DNA of 64,000 bases from an uncultured Atopostipes sp. (lineage in GTDB: Bacteria > Bacillota > Bacilli > Lactobacillales > Carnobacteriaceae_A). The stretch covers positions 1 through 64,000 of the forward strand of contig CAJUOQ010000005.1 in assembly GCA_910588235.1 (NCBI GenBank), in the 5' to 3' direction. The first letter of the stretch is position 1. Every line of letters begins with the position of its first letter. A program made the position numbers and the translations under genes. This document shows positions 24,136 through 33,341 of the stretch, piece by piece. A model generated the notes under the pieces. It made no database searches. It saw only the letters and a program-made list of their open reading frames with translations, and was not told the DNA's origin.

Positions 24136-25491
24136 ATGGAGCAGTATTTAACTGTTTCGCAATTAACGAAATATATTTCTCGCAAATTTGAATATGATCC
24201 TTATTTGGAACGCGTTTATTTAAAAGGCGAAATTTCCAATTATAATCCCCGCAGGAAAGGTCTGCATCAATATTTTAATTTAAAAGATGAGCAGGCGATT
24301 ATTTCGGCGGTGTTGTTTGCGGGTAGTGCACGCAATATTAAATTTGTCCCGGAGGAAGGGATGAGTGTGATTGTTCAGGGTCGTGTGTCTGTTTATGAAC
24401 GTGGTGGAAATTATCAAATTATCATCGACTCAATGCAGCCGGATGGCATTGGGGCACTTTATTTAGCTTATGAACAGACCAAAGAAAAATTAACCAAAGA
24501 AGGTCTTTTTGCGCCTGCTTTGAAAAAATCGATTGCAAAGTATCCCAAACGGATTGCAGTGATTACGAGTTCAAGTGGGGCCGTGATTCAAGATATCTTA
24601 ACGACGGTGAAACGACGGTTTCCTATTGCGGAAGTGATTCTCTTTCCGACAGTGGTTCAAGGAGAGAGGTCAGCAGATTCAATTGTGAAAAACATTGAAC
24701 GAGCAGAAGCAAAAGATGATATTGATACGATCATTATTGGTCGAGGAGGCGGCTCCTTCGAAGATTTATTTTCATTTAACGAAGAAAAAGTGGTGCGAGC
24801 GATTGCCGATGCAAAAACGCCGGTTATATCATCTGTCGGTCACGAAACAGATACGACACTAACAGATCTGGTCGCTGATTTGAGAGCGCCGACTCCGACC
24901 GCTGCCGCTGAGTTAGCAGTGCCTGTATTGACCGATGAAATTTTAAAAATCGATGAATATAGTCAACGATTGACTCGTACGTTTCAAGCAAAACTACAAT
25001 ATTTATCGAGCCAGCTTTCCAAAATTTCCCAGTCTGTCATTTTTAAACAGCCTGAACGACTTTATGATGGCTATTTACAAAATGTGGATCAACTTGAAAA
25101 TAGATTATTACAAGAAATGGATCTTATTTTAAGAAACAAACAACAAACCGTTGATCTTTTAAACCAGCGTCTCAAAGGTTATCCTGTCAAACAAATGATT
25201 AAAGAACAACAAGTGACAGTGAAACATTTACAAGGGGACTTAGTGCAAGAAATGGAAGATTATTTACAGAAAAAGAACTTTCGTTTAGAACAAGCGATGC
25301 AAGCTCTAGAGCATTTATCTCCCTTAAAAATACTCGCACGAGGCTATGCGGTTGTTGAAACTGAAGAAAATATTACCCGTTCAATCGCTGACGTGGAGCT
25401 AGGAGATCGAGTGCAAGTAACGCTTAATGATGGGAACTTTGAAGCGACGGTCGAAGAAATCAATGAGAAAAAGGAGCAGACAGATGGCTGA
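24136..25491 (+). CDS. xseA: Exodeoxyribonuclease VII large subunit
   Basis: Catalytic subunit of ExoVII, which degrades single-stranded DNA into oligonucleotides. Within 451 residues: an N-terminal OB-fold (about 1-100, VYLKGEISNYNPRRKG), the catalytic domain with VITSSSGAVIQDI, GRGGGSFEDLFSFNEE and SSVGHETDTTLTDLVADLRAPTP-type core (here SVGHETDTTLTDLVAD), a long coiled-coil region and a C-terminal segment. ATG 24136 has GAAGGGAGTGAG in front. It overlaps xseB by 8 bp. In Bacillus folD often stands between nusB and xseA; it is absent here. Confidence 0.96.
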   Translation: MEQYLTVSQLTKYISRKFEYDPYLERVYLKGEISNYNPRRKGLHQYFNLKDEQAIISAVLFAGSARNIKFVPEEGMSVIVQGRVSVYERGGNYQIIIDSMQPDGIGALYLAYEQTKEKLTKEGLFAPALKKSIAKYPKRIAVITSSSGAVIQDILTTVKRRFPIAEVILFPTVVQGERSADSIVKNIERAEAKDDIDTIIIGRGGGSFEDLFSFNEEKVVRAIADAKTPVISSVGHETDTTLTDLVADLRAPTPTAAAELAVPVLTDEILKIDEYSQRLTRTFQAKLQYLSSQLSKISQSVIFKQPERLYDGYLQNVDQLENRLLQEMDLILRNKQQTVDLLNQRLKGYPVKQMIKEQQVTVKHLQGDLVQEMEDYLQKKNFRLEQAMQALEHLSPLKILARGYAVVETEENITRSIADVELGDRVQVTLNDGNFEATVEEINEKKEQTDG

Positions 25492-25708
25492 ACAAGAAAA
25501 AACATTTGATGAATCATTAAATGAATTAGAAAAAATTGTTGAAAAATTAGAGCAAGGAGACGTTCCTTTAGAAGAAGCTCTAGATAAATTTCAAGAGGGC
25601 ATTACTCTAAGCCGAGAATTAAAAAAGACACTTCAAGAAGCTGAAGAAACACTAGCTAAAGTTGTAACTGAAAATGGCGATGAGGAAATATTTGAGGAAA
25701 GCGAATAA
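25484..25708 (+). CDS. xseB: Exodeoxyribonuclease VII small subunit
   Basis: A 74-residue helical-hairpin protein that binds the coiled coil of XseA and controls ExoVII activity. The family pattern FDESLNELEKIVEKLEQGDV followed by PLEEALDKFQEGI is complete. The open frame runs upstream inside xseA to 25427, but AAGGAG at 25471-25476 positions ATG 25484. It overlaps xseA and is followed by ispA within 12 bp. Confidence 0.96.
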   Translation: MAEQEKTFDESLNELEKIVEKLEQGDVPLEEALDKFQEGITLSRELKKTLQEAEETLAKVVTENGDEEIFEESE

Positions 25709-25720
25709 GAGGTGTCGAAG

Positions 25721-26617
25721 ATGGAAAAAACGTTTCAATATTTTAGTGAAGAAAACTTAGAAAATTTTCAAAACTATTTATTAAGTCACATTGAAAAAAA
25801 TAGTGGCACAGAATTAGAAGCAGCTATGAACTACTCATTGGATGCGGATGGCAAAAGATTACGTCCTTTACTGTTATTGGCGGTCCTCGAGGCATTTAAT
25901 GAGAAAGTAGAAAAGGGTTACCCTGCAGCGGCTGCTTTAGAAATGATCCATACTTATTCATTAATTCATGATGATTTACCGGCGATGGATAATGATGAAT
26001 TACGTCGAGGCAAGCCGACTAATCATATTCAATTTAACGAAGCAATGGCTATCTTAGCAGGAGATGCGTTACTAACTTTAGCTTTTGAAGTGATCACTTT
26101 GGGGCAATTATCTGCTGAAACAAAGGTAAAATTAGTCACTTTACTCGCAGAAACTTCAGGCTATAAAGGAATGGTTGGTGGACAACAAGCAGATATTGAT
26201 GGTGAAGAAGCTGAACTTTCGCTAGCTGACATTGAAAGTATTCATTTACGGAAAACAGGTGCTTTGATTAAGATGGCTACTGTTTCTGGGGGACTGATTG
26301 CTGGTAAGGAGACAGAAGTCTTAGAAAGCCTAGAAAACCTGGCAGATGAATTAGGCATTGCTTATCAGATTCGCGATGATATTTTAGATGTCGTCGGCTC
26401 AGAAGAGGACCTTGGAAAAGGTGTAGCGACTGATGCAGCGCTTGGTAAAAGTACTTATCCTTCATTGTTAGGTCTTGACGGCGCCTTTGAGGCCTTAGGT
26501 AAACGTTTGACGAAAGCAAAAGAAGCGATCCACCAAATTGAAAAAAGAGATTCAGCGTTTCAACCAGACTTACTTGTTAGCTTTGTCGATCAATTAGCGC
26601 TTGAGGAGTATCAATAA
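25721..26617 (+). CDS. ispA: Farnesyl diphosphate synthase (geranyltranstransferase)
   Basis: Condenses IPP with DMAPP/GPP to farnesyl diphosphate, the precursor of undecaprenyl phosphate and menaquinone chains. The 298 residues have the first Asp-rich region HDDLPAMDNDELRRGKPT (Asp84 and Asp85 first), the Lys-rich QQADIDGEE/KTGALI region and the second Asp-rich motif RDDILDV. ATG 25721 is preceded by GAGGTG; the GTG at 25712 lies inside that site. It is in the xseA-xseB-ispA-tlyA-recN cluster. Confidence 0.95.
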   Translation: MEKTFQYFSEENLENFQNYLLSHIEKNSGTELEAAMNYSLDADGKRLRPLLLLAVLEAFNEKVEKGYPAAAALEMIHTYSLIHDDLPAMDNDELRRGKPTNHIQFNEAMAILAGDALLTLAFEVITLGQLSAETKVKLVTLLAETSGYKGMVGGQQADIDGEEAELSLADIESIHLRKTGALIKMATVSGGLIAGKETEVLESLENLADELGIAYQIRDDILDVVGSEEDLGKGVATDAALGKSTYPSLLGLDGAFEALGKRLTKAKEAIHQIEKRDSAFQPDLLVSFVDQLALEEYQ

Positions 26618-27424
26618 GTGAAAAAGCAGAGAGCAGATGAATTACTGGTGCAACAAGGTTTAGTAGCTGATCAAGCAGAAGCACTATCTTATATTTTAGC
26701 GGGAAAAGTTTTTACAACTAAAGAAACAAAAATTTTAACAGCCGGAGAAAAGCTAGCAAACAATACAGAACTCTATATCAAAGGGCAAGAGAAAAAGTAT
26801 GTCAGCCGTGGTGGATTAAAATTAGAAGAAGCGATTCGTGCATTCAACCTGCAATTACAGGATAAAATTGTCTTAGATATCGGAGCTTCGACGGGTGGTT
26901 TTACAGATGTTGCTTTGCAGAATGGCGCAAAACTCGTGTATGCTTTAGACGTAGGCACGAATCAATTGGTCTGGGAGCTCCGTAGTCATGAGCAAGTCGA
27001 AGTCATGGAGCAAACAAATTTTCGCTATAGTGAACCAGAAGATTTCACAAAAGGGTTGCCTGATTTGGCAACGATTGATGTCTCTTTTATCTCCTTAGAA
27101 TTAATCTTGCCGCCGTTATATTCTATTTTAAAAACAGCTGGAGAGGTGGTTGCTTTAATCAAACCTCAGTTCGAAGCGCCACGTGAAGATATTGGAGAAG
27201 GGGGCATTGTGAGAGATATAACCGTCTATCAAGAAGTTCTCGATCAGGTACTCACATTTGCTCAAGAAACATCGTTTGGCTTGCTTGACCTCACTGTTTC
27301 TCCGATTACGGGAAGCAAAGGAAATATTGAATTTTTGGCTCATTTCAAAAAAGATAGCCTAAGCCAGAATAAGGAAGCACTTATTGAAGAGGTCCTAAAG
27401 AAAGTATCCGAAAGAAAAAAATAA
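26618..27424 (+). CDS. tlyA: TlyA-family rRNA methyltransferase / hemolysin-like protein
   Basis: An S4 RNA-binding domain (about 1-60) followed by an FtsJ-like methyltransferase domain with SAM motif DIGASTGGFTD (about 88-98), acidic motif YALDVGTNQL and catalytic-type KPQFEAPRE. TlyA proteins 2'-O-methylate rRNA in actinobacteria; the Firmicutes members (YqxC) are less well studied. The 268 residues are typical. It starts at GTG 26618 directly after ispA, with TTGAGGAG upstream. The argR/ahrC gene that commonly separates tlyA from recN is missing. Confidence 0.9.
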   Translation: MKKQRADELLVQQGLVADQAEALSYILAGKVFTTKETKILTAGEKLANNTELYIKGQEKKYVSRGGLKLEEAIRAFNLQLQDKIVLDIGASTGGFTDVALQNGAKLVYALDVGTNQLVWELRSHEQVEVMEQTNFRYSEPEDFTKGLPDLATIDVSFISLELILPPLYSILKTAGEVVALIKPQFEAPREDIGEGGIVRDITVYQEVLDQVLTFAQETSFGLLDLTVSPITGSKGNIEFLAHFKKDSLSQNKEALIEEVLKKVSERKK

Positions 27425-27455
27425 AGCATACATTCTATTGGTGAGGAGGGATACT

Positions 27456-29144
27456 GTGTTACTTGAATTACGTATTCATAATTTTGCTATTATTGAAGAT
27501 ATTTCATTAGATTTTGCGCAAGGAATGACTGTTTTAACGGGAGAGACAGGTGCTGGGAAATCCATTATTATTGATGCTGTGGGGCTGCTGGCCGGTGGTC
27601 GTGGTTCTGCAGATTATGTTCGCCATAATACTAAAAAATGTGTACTTGAGGGTCATTTTACAATGCCTAAAACGTCTCAACTAAAACAATTGTTGGATGA
27701 CGAAGCGATTGAACACGATCATGAACTTTTGTCCATTCAGCGGGAAATTTATCATACCGGGCGAAGTGTTTGTCGTGTCAATGGTTCATTAGTTACGATC
27801 TCACTTTTAAAGGAAATTGGTTCCTATTTAATTGATATCCATGGACAAAATGAGCATCAAGAATTAATGCAAAGTGAAAATCATATTCAATTACTTGATT
27901 ATTTTGGAGATAACAAACTTGAAAAACTAAAAGCAGACTATCAAAAAGATTACCAAGAGTATAAAGCAACTCAGAAAAGATATAATGACTGGCAAGATAA
28001 GGAACAAGAAATCGCCCAAAAAATTGATATTCTTCGTTTTCAAACGGACGAAATCGCCGAAGCCGATTTGATGCCTGATGAGGAAGAAGAATTAGAGGAA
28101 GAAGAGCGGCGACTTGCGAATTTCCAAAATATTATGGAATCACTTACCGCTAGTTATCAAGTGTTGCAAGAGGGAGAACCAAGTGGACTTGAAATGGTCG
28201 GACGAGCAATGGATGAAATGGAAAACATTGCAGAAGTGGATCAACACTTAGGTGAAATATCCGAAAGATTAACAGATGCCTTTTACCAACTGCAAGAACT
28301 AGCCAGTGAGATTTATAATGAAATGGATCAACAAGAATATGACGAAGAACGGCTAAATGAAATTGCCAGTCGTTTAAATCTGATTCAACAATTAAAACGT
28401 AAATACGGAAAGACGATTCCGGAAATCTTAGCATTTTACGAAAAATCAACTGAAGAATTGGACCGCATTGAAAATAGTACGGAATCAAAATCGGCCCTGT
28501 TAGATCAATTAGAAGAACTTGAAGAAAGATTGCTCGTAAAAGGGAAAAAACTATCAAAAATTCGTCGAAAAGTAGCTGATGAGTTAGCTGAAGCGATTCA
28601 TGAACAATTAAAAGCACTCTATATGGACAAGGTAGAATTTGTAGTCAATTTCCACACTACTTTAGAAGAGTTAACGGTGGATTCAGCCAATCGGAATGGC
28701 TTAGATACGGTTGAATTCTTTATCTCGACCAACCCAGGAGAACCGCAAAAGCCTTTAACAAAAATTGCATCGGGTGGAGAACTTTCACGGATGATGTTAG
28801 CAATGAAAAGTATATTTGCAAAATCTCAAGGAATTACCAGTATTATTTTTGACGAGATTGATACGGGAGTCAGTGGTCGAGTAGCACAGGCGATTGCGGA
28901 GAAGATCCACTCTATCTCCGTTCATTCACAAGTATTATGTATTACTCACTTGCCTCAAGTAGCAGCCATTGCTGATTATCATCTCTATGTGAAAAAGGCC
29001 ATGATTGAAGACCGAACAACGACCGAAGCAATTATTTTAGAAGAACCAGGGCGCGTTGAAGAAATCGCTCGAATGCTTTCTGGGACCCAAACCACAGAGG
29101 TTTCTTTACAAGCAGCCGAAGAGCTGAGAAGAAATGCGCAATAA
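27456..29144 (+). CDS. recN: DNA repair protein RecN
   Basis: SMC-like ATPase that acts early in double-strand break repair and is also used in natural transformation. In 562 residues: Walker A TGETGAGKS (28-36), a long coiled coil (about 155-370), and the C-terminal ABC signature ASGGELSRMM with Walker B IIFDEIDTGVSG and the ITHLPQVA histidine loop. GTG 27456 lies 6 nt after GAGGAGG; earlier in-frame TTG/GTG codons precede the binding site. It closes the xseA-recN operon at a hairpin at 29149-29184. Confidence 0.96.
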   Translation: MLLELRIHNFAIIEDISLDFAQGMTVLTGETGAGKSIIIDAVGLLAGGRGSADYVRHNTKKCVLEGHFTMPKTSQLKQLLDDEAIEHDHELLSIQREIYHTGRSVCRVNGSLVTISLLKEIGSYLIDIHGQNEHQELMQSENHIQLLDYFGDNKLEKLKADYQKDYQEYKATQKRYNDWQDKEQEIAQKIDILRFQTDEIAEADLMPDEEEELEEEERRLANFQNIMESLTASYQVLQEGEPSGLEMVGRAMDEMENIAEVDQHLGEISERLTDAFYQLQELASEIYNEMDQQEYDEERLNEIASRLNLIQQLKRKYGKTIPEILAFYEKSTEELDRIENSTESKSALLDQLEELEERLLVKGKKLSKIRRKVADELAEAIHEQLKALYMDKVEFVVNFHTTLEELTVDSANRNGLDTVEFFISTNPGEPQKPLTKIASGGELSRMMLAMKSIFAKSQGITSIIFDEIDTGVSGRVAQAIAEKIHSISVHSQVLCITHLPQVAAIADYHLYVKKAMIEDRTTTEAIILEEPGRVEEIARMLSGTQTTEVSLQAAEELRRNAQ

Positions 29145-29148
29145 AAAA

Positions 29149-29184
29149 AGTGCTTAAACAAAATAAACATTCGTTAAGCACCTC
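29149..29184. terminator. Terminator between recN and the small membrane-peptide gene
   Basis: TGCTTAA and TTAAGCA arms around an A/T-rich loop; a T7 run follows on the minus strand, so it mainly serves the small minus-strand gene and possibly recN. Confidence 0.7.
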
Positions 29185-29200
29185 GTTTCTATGATATATT

Positions 29201-29305
29201 TTAAAAGAGACTAAAGACAACAGATACAATCGGAATAAGCATCGCAATCACCACTAAAATAATAATGGCTTTTGCTAGTTTATTCTTTTTATCATTTTTA
29301 GACAT
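29201..29305 (-). CDS. 34-residue single-span membrane peptide (DUF4044-like)
   Basis: A short gene: ATG at 29305, stop at 29201-29203. The peptide has a basic start (MSKNDKKNKLAK), one hydrophobic helix (residues 13-32, rich in Ile/Val) and ends FSLF. AAGGTGG lies at normal distance upstream and a consensus promoter and terminator bracket it, so it is very probably expressed. Size and layout resemble DUF4044 peptides of Lactobacillales, but I cannot verify membership. Function unknown. Confidence 0.75.
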   Translation of the reverse strand: MSKNDKKNKLAKAIIILVVIAMLIPIVSVVFSLF

Positions 29306-29331
29306 AATTACCACCTTTTCTATTCCTTAAA

Positions 29332-29360
29332 ATTGTATGTTAGGTAAGTAAAGTTGTCAA
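29332..29360 (-). promoter_or_regulatory. Consensus promoter of the 34-residue membrane peptide
   Basis: On the minus strand a perfect TTGACA (29360-29355), a 17-bp spacer and TACAAT (29337-29332). It is the closest match to sigma-A consensus noticed in the window. Confidence 0.85.
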
Positions 29361-29438
29361 GATAGATTAAGTTTTCTTTTTATTATTGGAATTATTTGAT
29401 ACTATTTAGATGAACATTTAAATAAAGGGGAGAGTATT

Positions 29439-30878
29439 TTGAGCAAACAACAAATTGGTGTTATTGGAATGGCCGTAATGGGTAAAAATTTAGCCCTTAA
29501 TATTGAAAGTCGTGGATATTCAGTATCCATTTATAATCGTACGACCTCAAAAGCGGAAGCAGTAATTGAGGAAAATTCTGATAAAAACCTTCATTTACAA
29601 ACAACCATTGAAGAGTTTGTGGATTCATTAGAAGTACCAAGAAGAATTGTTTTAATGGTACAAGCTGGAGCAGGAACCGATGCTGTTATCCAACAAATCT
29701 TACCTTACTTGGATAAAGGGGATGTTTTGATCGATGGTGGAAACACCTTCTTTAAAGACACCATGCGTCGAAACGAAGAACTAGAAGAATCAGGCATTTA
29801 CTTTATCGGAACAGGTGTTTCTGGTGGAGAAGAAGGAGCACTAAAGGGACCTTCCATTATGCCAGGTGGACAAAAAGAAGCTTATGATTTAGTTGCTCCG
29901 ATTTTAGAACAAATCGCTGCGAAAGCACCAGCAGATGGTGAAGCATGTGTGACTTATATTGGCCCGAATGGTGCCGGACACTATGTTAAAATGGTACATA
30001 ATGGGATTGAATATGGGGATATGCAATTAATCGCTGAGACTTATCACATTATGCGTGATGTTTTAGAGTTATCGAACGATGAAATTGCCGAAATATTTAA
30101 AGAATGGAACGAAGGCGAACTCGATAGTTTCTTAATTGAAATTACAGCAGATGCTCTAACAAAAATTGATCCAGAAACCGGTAAACATGTGGTCGATATT
30201 ATTTTAGATCGTGCTGGGAATAAAGGGACTGGAAAATGGACTTCTCAACAAGCTCTTGACTTAGGTACTCCACTACCAACGATAACAGAAGCTGTCTTTG
30301 CTCGTTATATTTCAGCATTGAAAGATGAGCGAGTAGAAGCAAGTCAGGTGATTGCTGCACCGGACAAGAAAGATTTAGACATTGATCGTGAAGCTGTTCT
30401 GGAACAATTGCGTCAGGCCTTATACTTCAGTAAAATAATGAGTTATGCTCAAGGCTTTTCACAATTACGAATGGCTTCTGAAGAATATGATTGGAACTTG
30501 CAATATGGAGAAATTGCAAAAATTTGGCGGGCAGGTTGTATTATTCGAGCACGTTTCTTGCAAGATATTACAAACGCTTATGATGAAAATCCAGAACTGC
30601 CAAACTTGTTATTAAACGATTACTTCCGCGATATTGCTGAAAACTATCAACAATCTGTGCGTGATGTTGTCGGTTTATCTATCCAAGCAGGTGTACCCGT
30701 TCCTGCCTTTTCATCTGCTATTTCATATTACGATTCATACCGCTCAGAGCGTCTACCAGCGAACATCATTCAAGCACAACGAGATTACTTTGGCGCACAT
30801 ACTTATGAACGAGTGGATAAAGAAGGAACTTTCCACTTCGATTGGTATGGTGACAAAGGCGAAGAAGACTGGAGCTAA
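29439..30878 (+). CDS. gnd: 6-phosphogluconate dehydrogenase (decarboxylating)
   Basis: Oxidative pentose phosphate pathway: 6-phosphogluconate plus NADP+ to ribulose 5-phosphate, CO2 and NADPH. The 479 residues include the Rossmann motif GVIGMAVMGKNLALN, the substrate loop GVSGGEEGALKGPSIMPGG and catalytic Lys/Asn region GAGHYVKMVHNGIEYGDM. The C-terminal helical domain is complete. It starts at TTG 29439 after AGGGGAG. It is followed by its own terminator, so it is monocistronic, although a two-component operon lies downstream as in several Lactobacillales. Confidence 0.97.
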   Translation: MSKQQIGVIGMAVMGKNLALNIESRGYSVSIYNRTTSKAEAVIEENSDKNLHLQTTIEEFVDSLEVPRRIVLMVQAGAGTDAVIQQILPYLDKGDVLIDGGNTFFKDTMRRNEELEESGIYFIGTGVSGGEEGALKGPSIMPGGQKEAYDLVAPILEQIAAKAPADGEACVTYIGPNGAGHYVKMVHNGIEYGDMQLIAETYHIMRDVLELSNDEIAEIFKEWNEGELDSFLIEITADALTKIDPETGKHVVDIILDRAGNKGTGKWTSQQALDLGTPLPTITEAVFARYISALKDERVEASQVIAAPDKKDLDIDREAVLEQLRQALYFSKIMSYAQGFSQLRMASEEYDWNLQYGEIAKIWRAGCIIRARFLQDITNAYDENPELPNLLLNDYFRDIAENYQQSVRDVVGLSIQAGVPVPAFSSAISYYDSYRSERLPANIIQAQRDYFGAHTYERVDKEGTFHFDWYGDKGEEDWS

Positions 30879-30903
30879 TCTTTCTGTTTGAAATGAATAA
30901 AAT

Positions 30904-30944
30904 TAAACGAGTATTTCCCAAAAAAGGAATACTCGTTTTTTTGG
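30904..30944 (+). terminator. Terminator of gnd
   Basis: AAACGAGTATTCC-type arm and GGAATACTCGTTT arm around an A-rich loop, followed by T7. Confidence 0.9.
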
Positions 30945-31040
30945 TGGAAATCAAGCATTTCTTTCGATTTTTTAGGAAAAGTTCTCTAAGTGTGAGAAGA
31001 TAATGAATATATTACTCACGAGAAGCCTAAAAGTATGCTA

Positions 31041-31049
31041 TGATATAAT
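31041..31049 (+). promoter_or_regulatory. Extended -10 promoter of the two-component operon
   Basis: TGATATAAT with perfect TATAAT at 31044-31049; no clear -35. About 70 nt of leader precede the start codon. Confidence 0.6.
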
Positions 31050-31119
31050 ATGAAAATGAGGATTATATGAAAATTTATATTAAAAACAAAAAACATTTTT
31101 GTTTTATGGAGGCCGCAAA

Positions 31120-31812
31120 ATGCAAAATATTTTAATTATTGAAGATGAAAAAAACTTAGCACGTTTTGTTGAATTAGAATTAAAACATGAAGGAATGAAA
31201 ACGGAAGTTCATTTAGATGGACGAACAGGCTTAGAAGCTGCGCTAGACGAAGAAAAAGACTGGGATTTAATCTTACTAGATTTAATGTTACCCGAATTAA
31301 ATGGTTTAGATGTCGCCCGTCGTATCCGCCAAGTCAGCAATGTTCCAATCATGATGATGACTGCCCGAGATTCAACCATTGATCAAGTGTCAGGCTTTGA
31401 TCATGGGGCAGACGATTACATCACAAAACCTTTTGAAATTGAAGAACTACTTGCACGTATTCGTGCATTAGGACGCCGTATCGATATTGAAAATGAAAAA
31501 AATCGAGTCCAACAAACAACGCTCACTTATCGAGATTTAGTGGTTGAAAAAGAAAATCGCGTGATTCGACGAGATAATGAGATTATTGAATTAACGAAAC
31601 GAGAGTATGAATTACTTGTTGAATTAATGAGTAACTTAAATGTTGTGTTATCTCGAGAACTTCTTTTGAATAAAGTATGGGAATACGATAAAGAAGTCGA
31701 AACAAATATTGTCGATGTTTACATTCGTTACTTGCGTAATAAGTTAGATAAACCGGGTGAAGAAAGCTATATTCAAACGGTTCGTGGAATGGGGTATGTG
31801 ATGCGTACATGA
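31120..31812 (+). CDS. OmpR-family response regulator (ArlR/CovR/LisR-like)
   Basis: A DNA-binding response regulator of 230 residues: receiver domain with acidic pocket IEDE (7-10), phospho-acceptor Asp54 in LILLDLMLPELNG and conserved Lys in YITKPFEIEELLARIRA, then a winged-helix output domain (about 135-230; RYLRNKLDKPGEESYIQTVR). Overall similarity is to the CovR/ArlR/LisR group controlling envelope and virulence genes. ATG 31120 follows GGAGG. It overlaps the kinase gene by 4 bp. Confidence 0.9.
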   Translation: MQNILIIEDEKNLARFVELELKHEGMKTEVHLDGRTGLEAALDEEKDWDLILLDLMLPELNGLDVARRIRQVSNVPIMMMTARDSTIDQVSGFDHGADDYITKPFEIEELLARIRALGRRIDIENEKNRVQQTTLTYRDLVVEKENRVIRRDNEIIELTKREYELLVELMSNLNVVLSRELLLNKVWEYDKEVETNIVDVYIRYLRNKLDKPGEESYIQTVRGMGYVMRT

Positions 31813-33293
31813 GAAATATATTTAAAAGAGACGAAAGAAAGGGTTCAACCGTCCAAGGACGTTGGACCCTCTTAACAATGTTGGTGATCTTTCTAACATT
31901 TACGATCTTCTCGTACATTTTATTGAATACTTTTCAACAAGTCGTTCTCGATAATGAGGCGGCAGAAATGGAAGATTTATCAGAGGAGTTATTAACTCGT
32001 TTTAGTAATCGGTATTATCCTCTAACGGAAGATGCGACAGAATCGATGTTAGAAGAACCAGAGATTGAAATAGGTGCTGTTCCATCCCCAGGTTATCGCA
32101 TTGATAGAGAAGAAGAATATAAACCCCCTGTTTCCTTAACAAAGGGCGGTATTATAGTCAAAGTATACAGTCCTGATGAAGAGCTTGTTTATGAGACAGA
32201 TTCAGAAGAATTTGATTTTATGGCCACCGAAGAGAAAAAAATCGCACAAATCGCTGGGCCTTTTGGGAAAGCTTTATCCCTCACAGAACCGATCTATTCT
32301 AGCTACAATGATAATTTATTAGGTTATGTGCAAGTTCTACAGACACTAGAAGGATACCATGAGATGACCGATGACTTGATTAGTTACATTATAATTATCG
32401 GAATTGCTGCTTTAATATTCAGTTCTATCGTTGGTTGGTTACTGATCAGTACATTTACCAAACCCATAACCAAGCTAACAGCCGCTATGGAATCTATTCG
32501 TGAAAATTTAGAATCCGATGTCCGTTTAGATGAAGGGACTAAAAATAACGAATTTTCAAAATTAGCACGCACTTATAATGAAATGGTTGATTTAATGCAG
32601 TCCAATATTCGAAATCAATCGGAATTTGTTGAAGATGTCTCCCATGAATTGCGGACACCAGTGGCCGTTGTTGAGGGGCATCTACAAATGTTAAATCGTT
32701 GGGGGAAAGAGGATCCGCAGATTTTAGAGGAGTCAATCGAAGCTTCTCTACAAGAAACTAAGCGGATGAAAACACTCGTTCAAGAGATGTTAGATTTATC
32801 TCGTGCGCAAGAGATCGATGTTTACTTTAAAAATGAAACCACAAATATTACGGATTTAATTCGTCAACTGGTCACCAATTTTAGAATGCTTTATCCTGAT
32901 TTTACGTTTAACGTCGATGATGATATTCCAGATGATACTTATGTGAGTATGTATCGCAATCATTTGGAACAAGTCTTTGTAAATATCTTAGATAACGCGG
33001 TTAAATATTCTACCGACCGAAAAGAAATTCATATTTCTTTAGGAGTTCATAATCATCGCGTAGATATTGCCGTACAAGATTTTGGTGCAGGAATGTCTGA
33101 AGAAGATTTAGATAAAGTCTTTAATCGATTTTATCGCGTAGATAAAGCTCGTAGTCGTGAAAAAGGAGGAACCGGCTTAGGTCTTCCGATTGTAAAAGAA
33201 TTGGTTGAAGGTTATGGGGGAAGAGTTTCTGTAGATAGTATTTTAGATCATGGCTCTGTTTTCCGTATCCATATTCCAATTAGTACAGAATAA
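31809..33293 (+). CDS. Membrane sensor histidine kinase (ArlS/CovS-like)
   Basis: Partner kinase of the preceding regulator. The 494 residues contain transmembrane helix 1 (about 20-40), an extracytoplasmic sensing domain (about 41-190), helix 2 (about 191-215), a HAMP linker, a HisKA domain with phospho-accepting His279 in VEDVSHELRTP, and an ATPase domain with N box LDNAVKYS, G1 DFGAGMSEE and G2 GGTGLGLPIVKE. The start codon overlaps the regulator stop (ATGA), giving coupled translation. The stimulus cannot be read from the sequence. Confidence 0.92.
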   Translation: MRNIFKRDERKGSTVQGRWTLLTMLVIFLTFTIFSYILLNTFQQVVLDNEAAEMEDLSEELLTRFSNRYYPLTEDATESMLEEPEIEIGAVPSPGYRIDREEEYKPPVSLTKGGIIVKVYSPDEELVYETDSEEFDFMATEEKKIAQIAGPFGKALSLTEPIYSSYNDNLLGYVQVLQTLEGYHEMTDDLISYIIIIGIAALIFSSIVGWLLISTFTKPITKLTAAMESIRENLESDVRLDEGTKNNEFSKLARTYNEMVDLMQSNIRNQSEFVEDVSHELRTPVAVVEGHLQMLNRWGKEDPQILEESIEASLQETKRMKTLVQEMLDLSRAQEIDVYFKNETTNITDLIRQLVTNFRMLYPDFTFNVDDDIPDDTYVSMYRNHLEQVFVNILDNAVKYSTDRKEIHISLGVHNHRVDIAVQDFGAGMSEEDLDKVFNRFYRVDKARSREKGGTGLGLPIVKELVEGYGGRVSVDSILDHGSVFRIHIPISTE

Positions 33294-33295
33294 CT

Positions 33296-33337
33296 AAAAA
33301 AATGAGGTTAGGATTTAATCCTAGCCTCATTTTTATT
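33296..33337. terminator. Terminator shared by the kinase gene and yidC
   Basis: AAAATGAGGTTAGGA pairs with TCCTAGCCTCATTTT with one mismatch; T runs on both strands. Confidence 0.9.
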
Positions 33338-33341
33338 TAAG

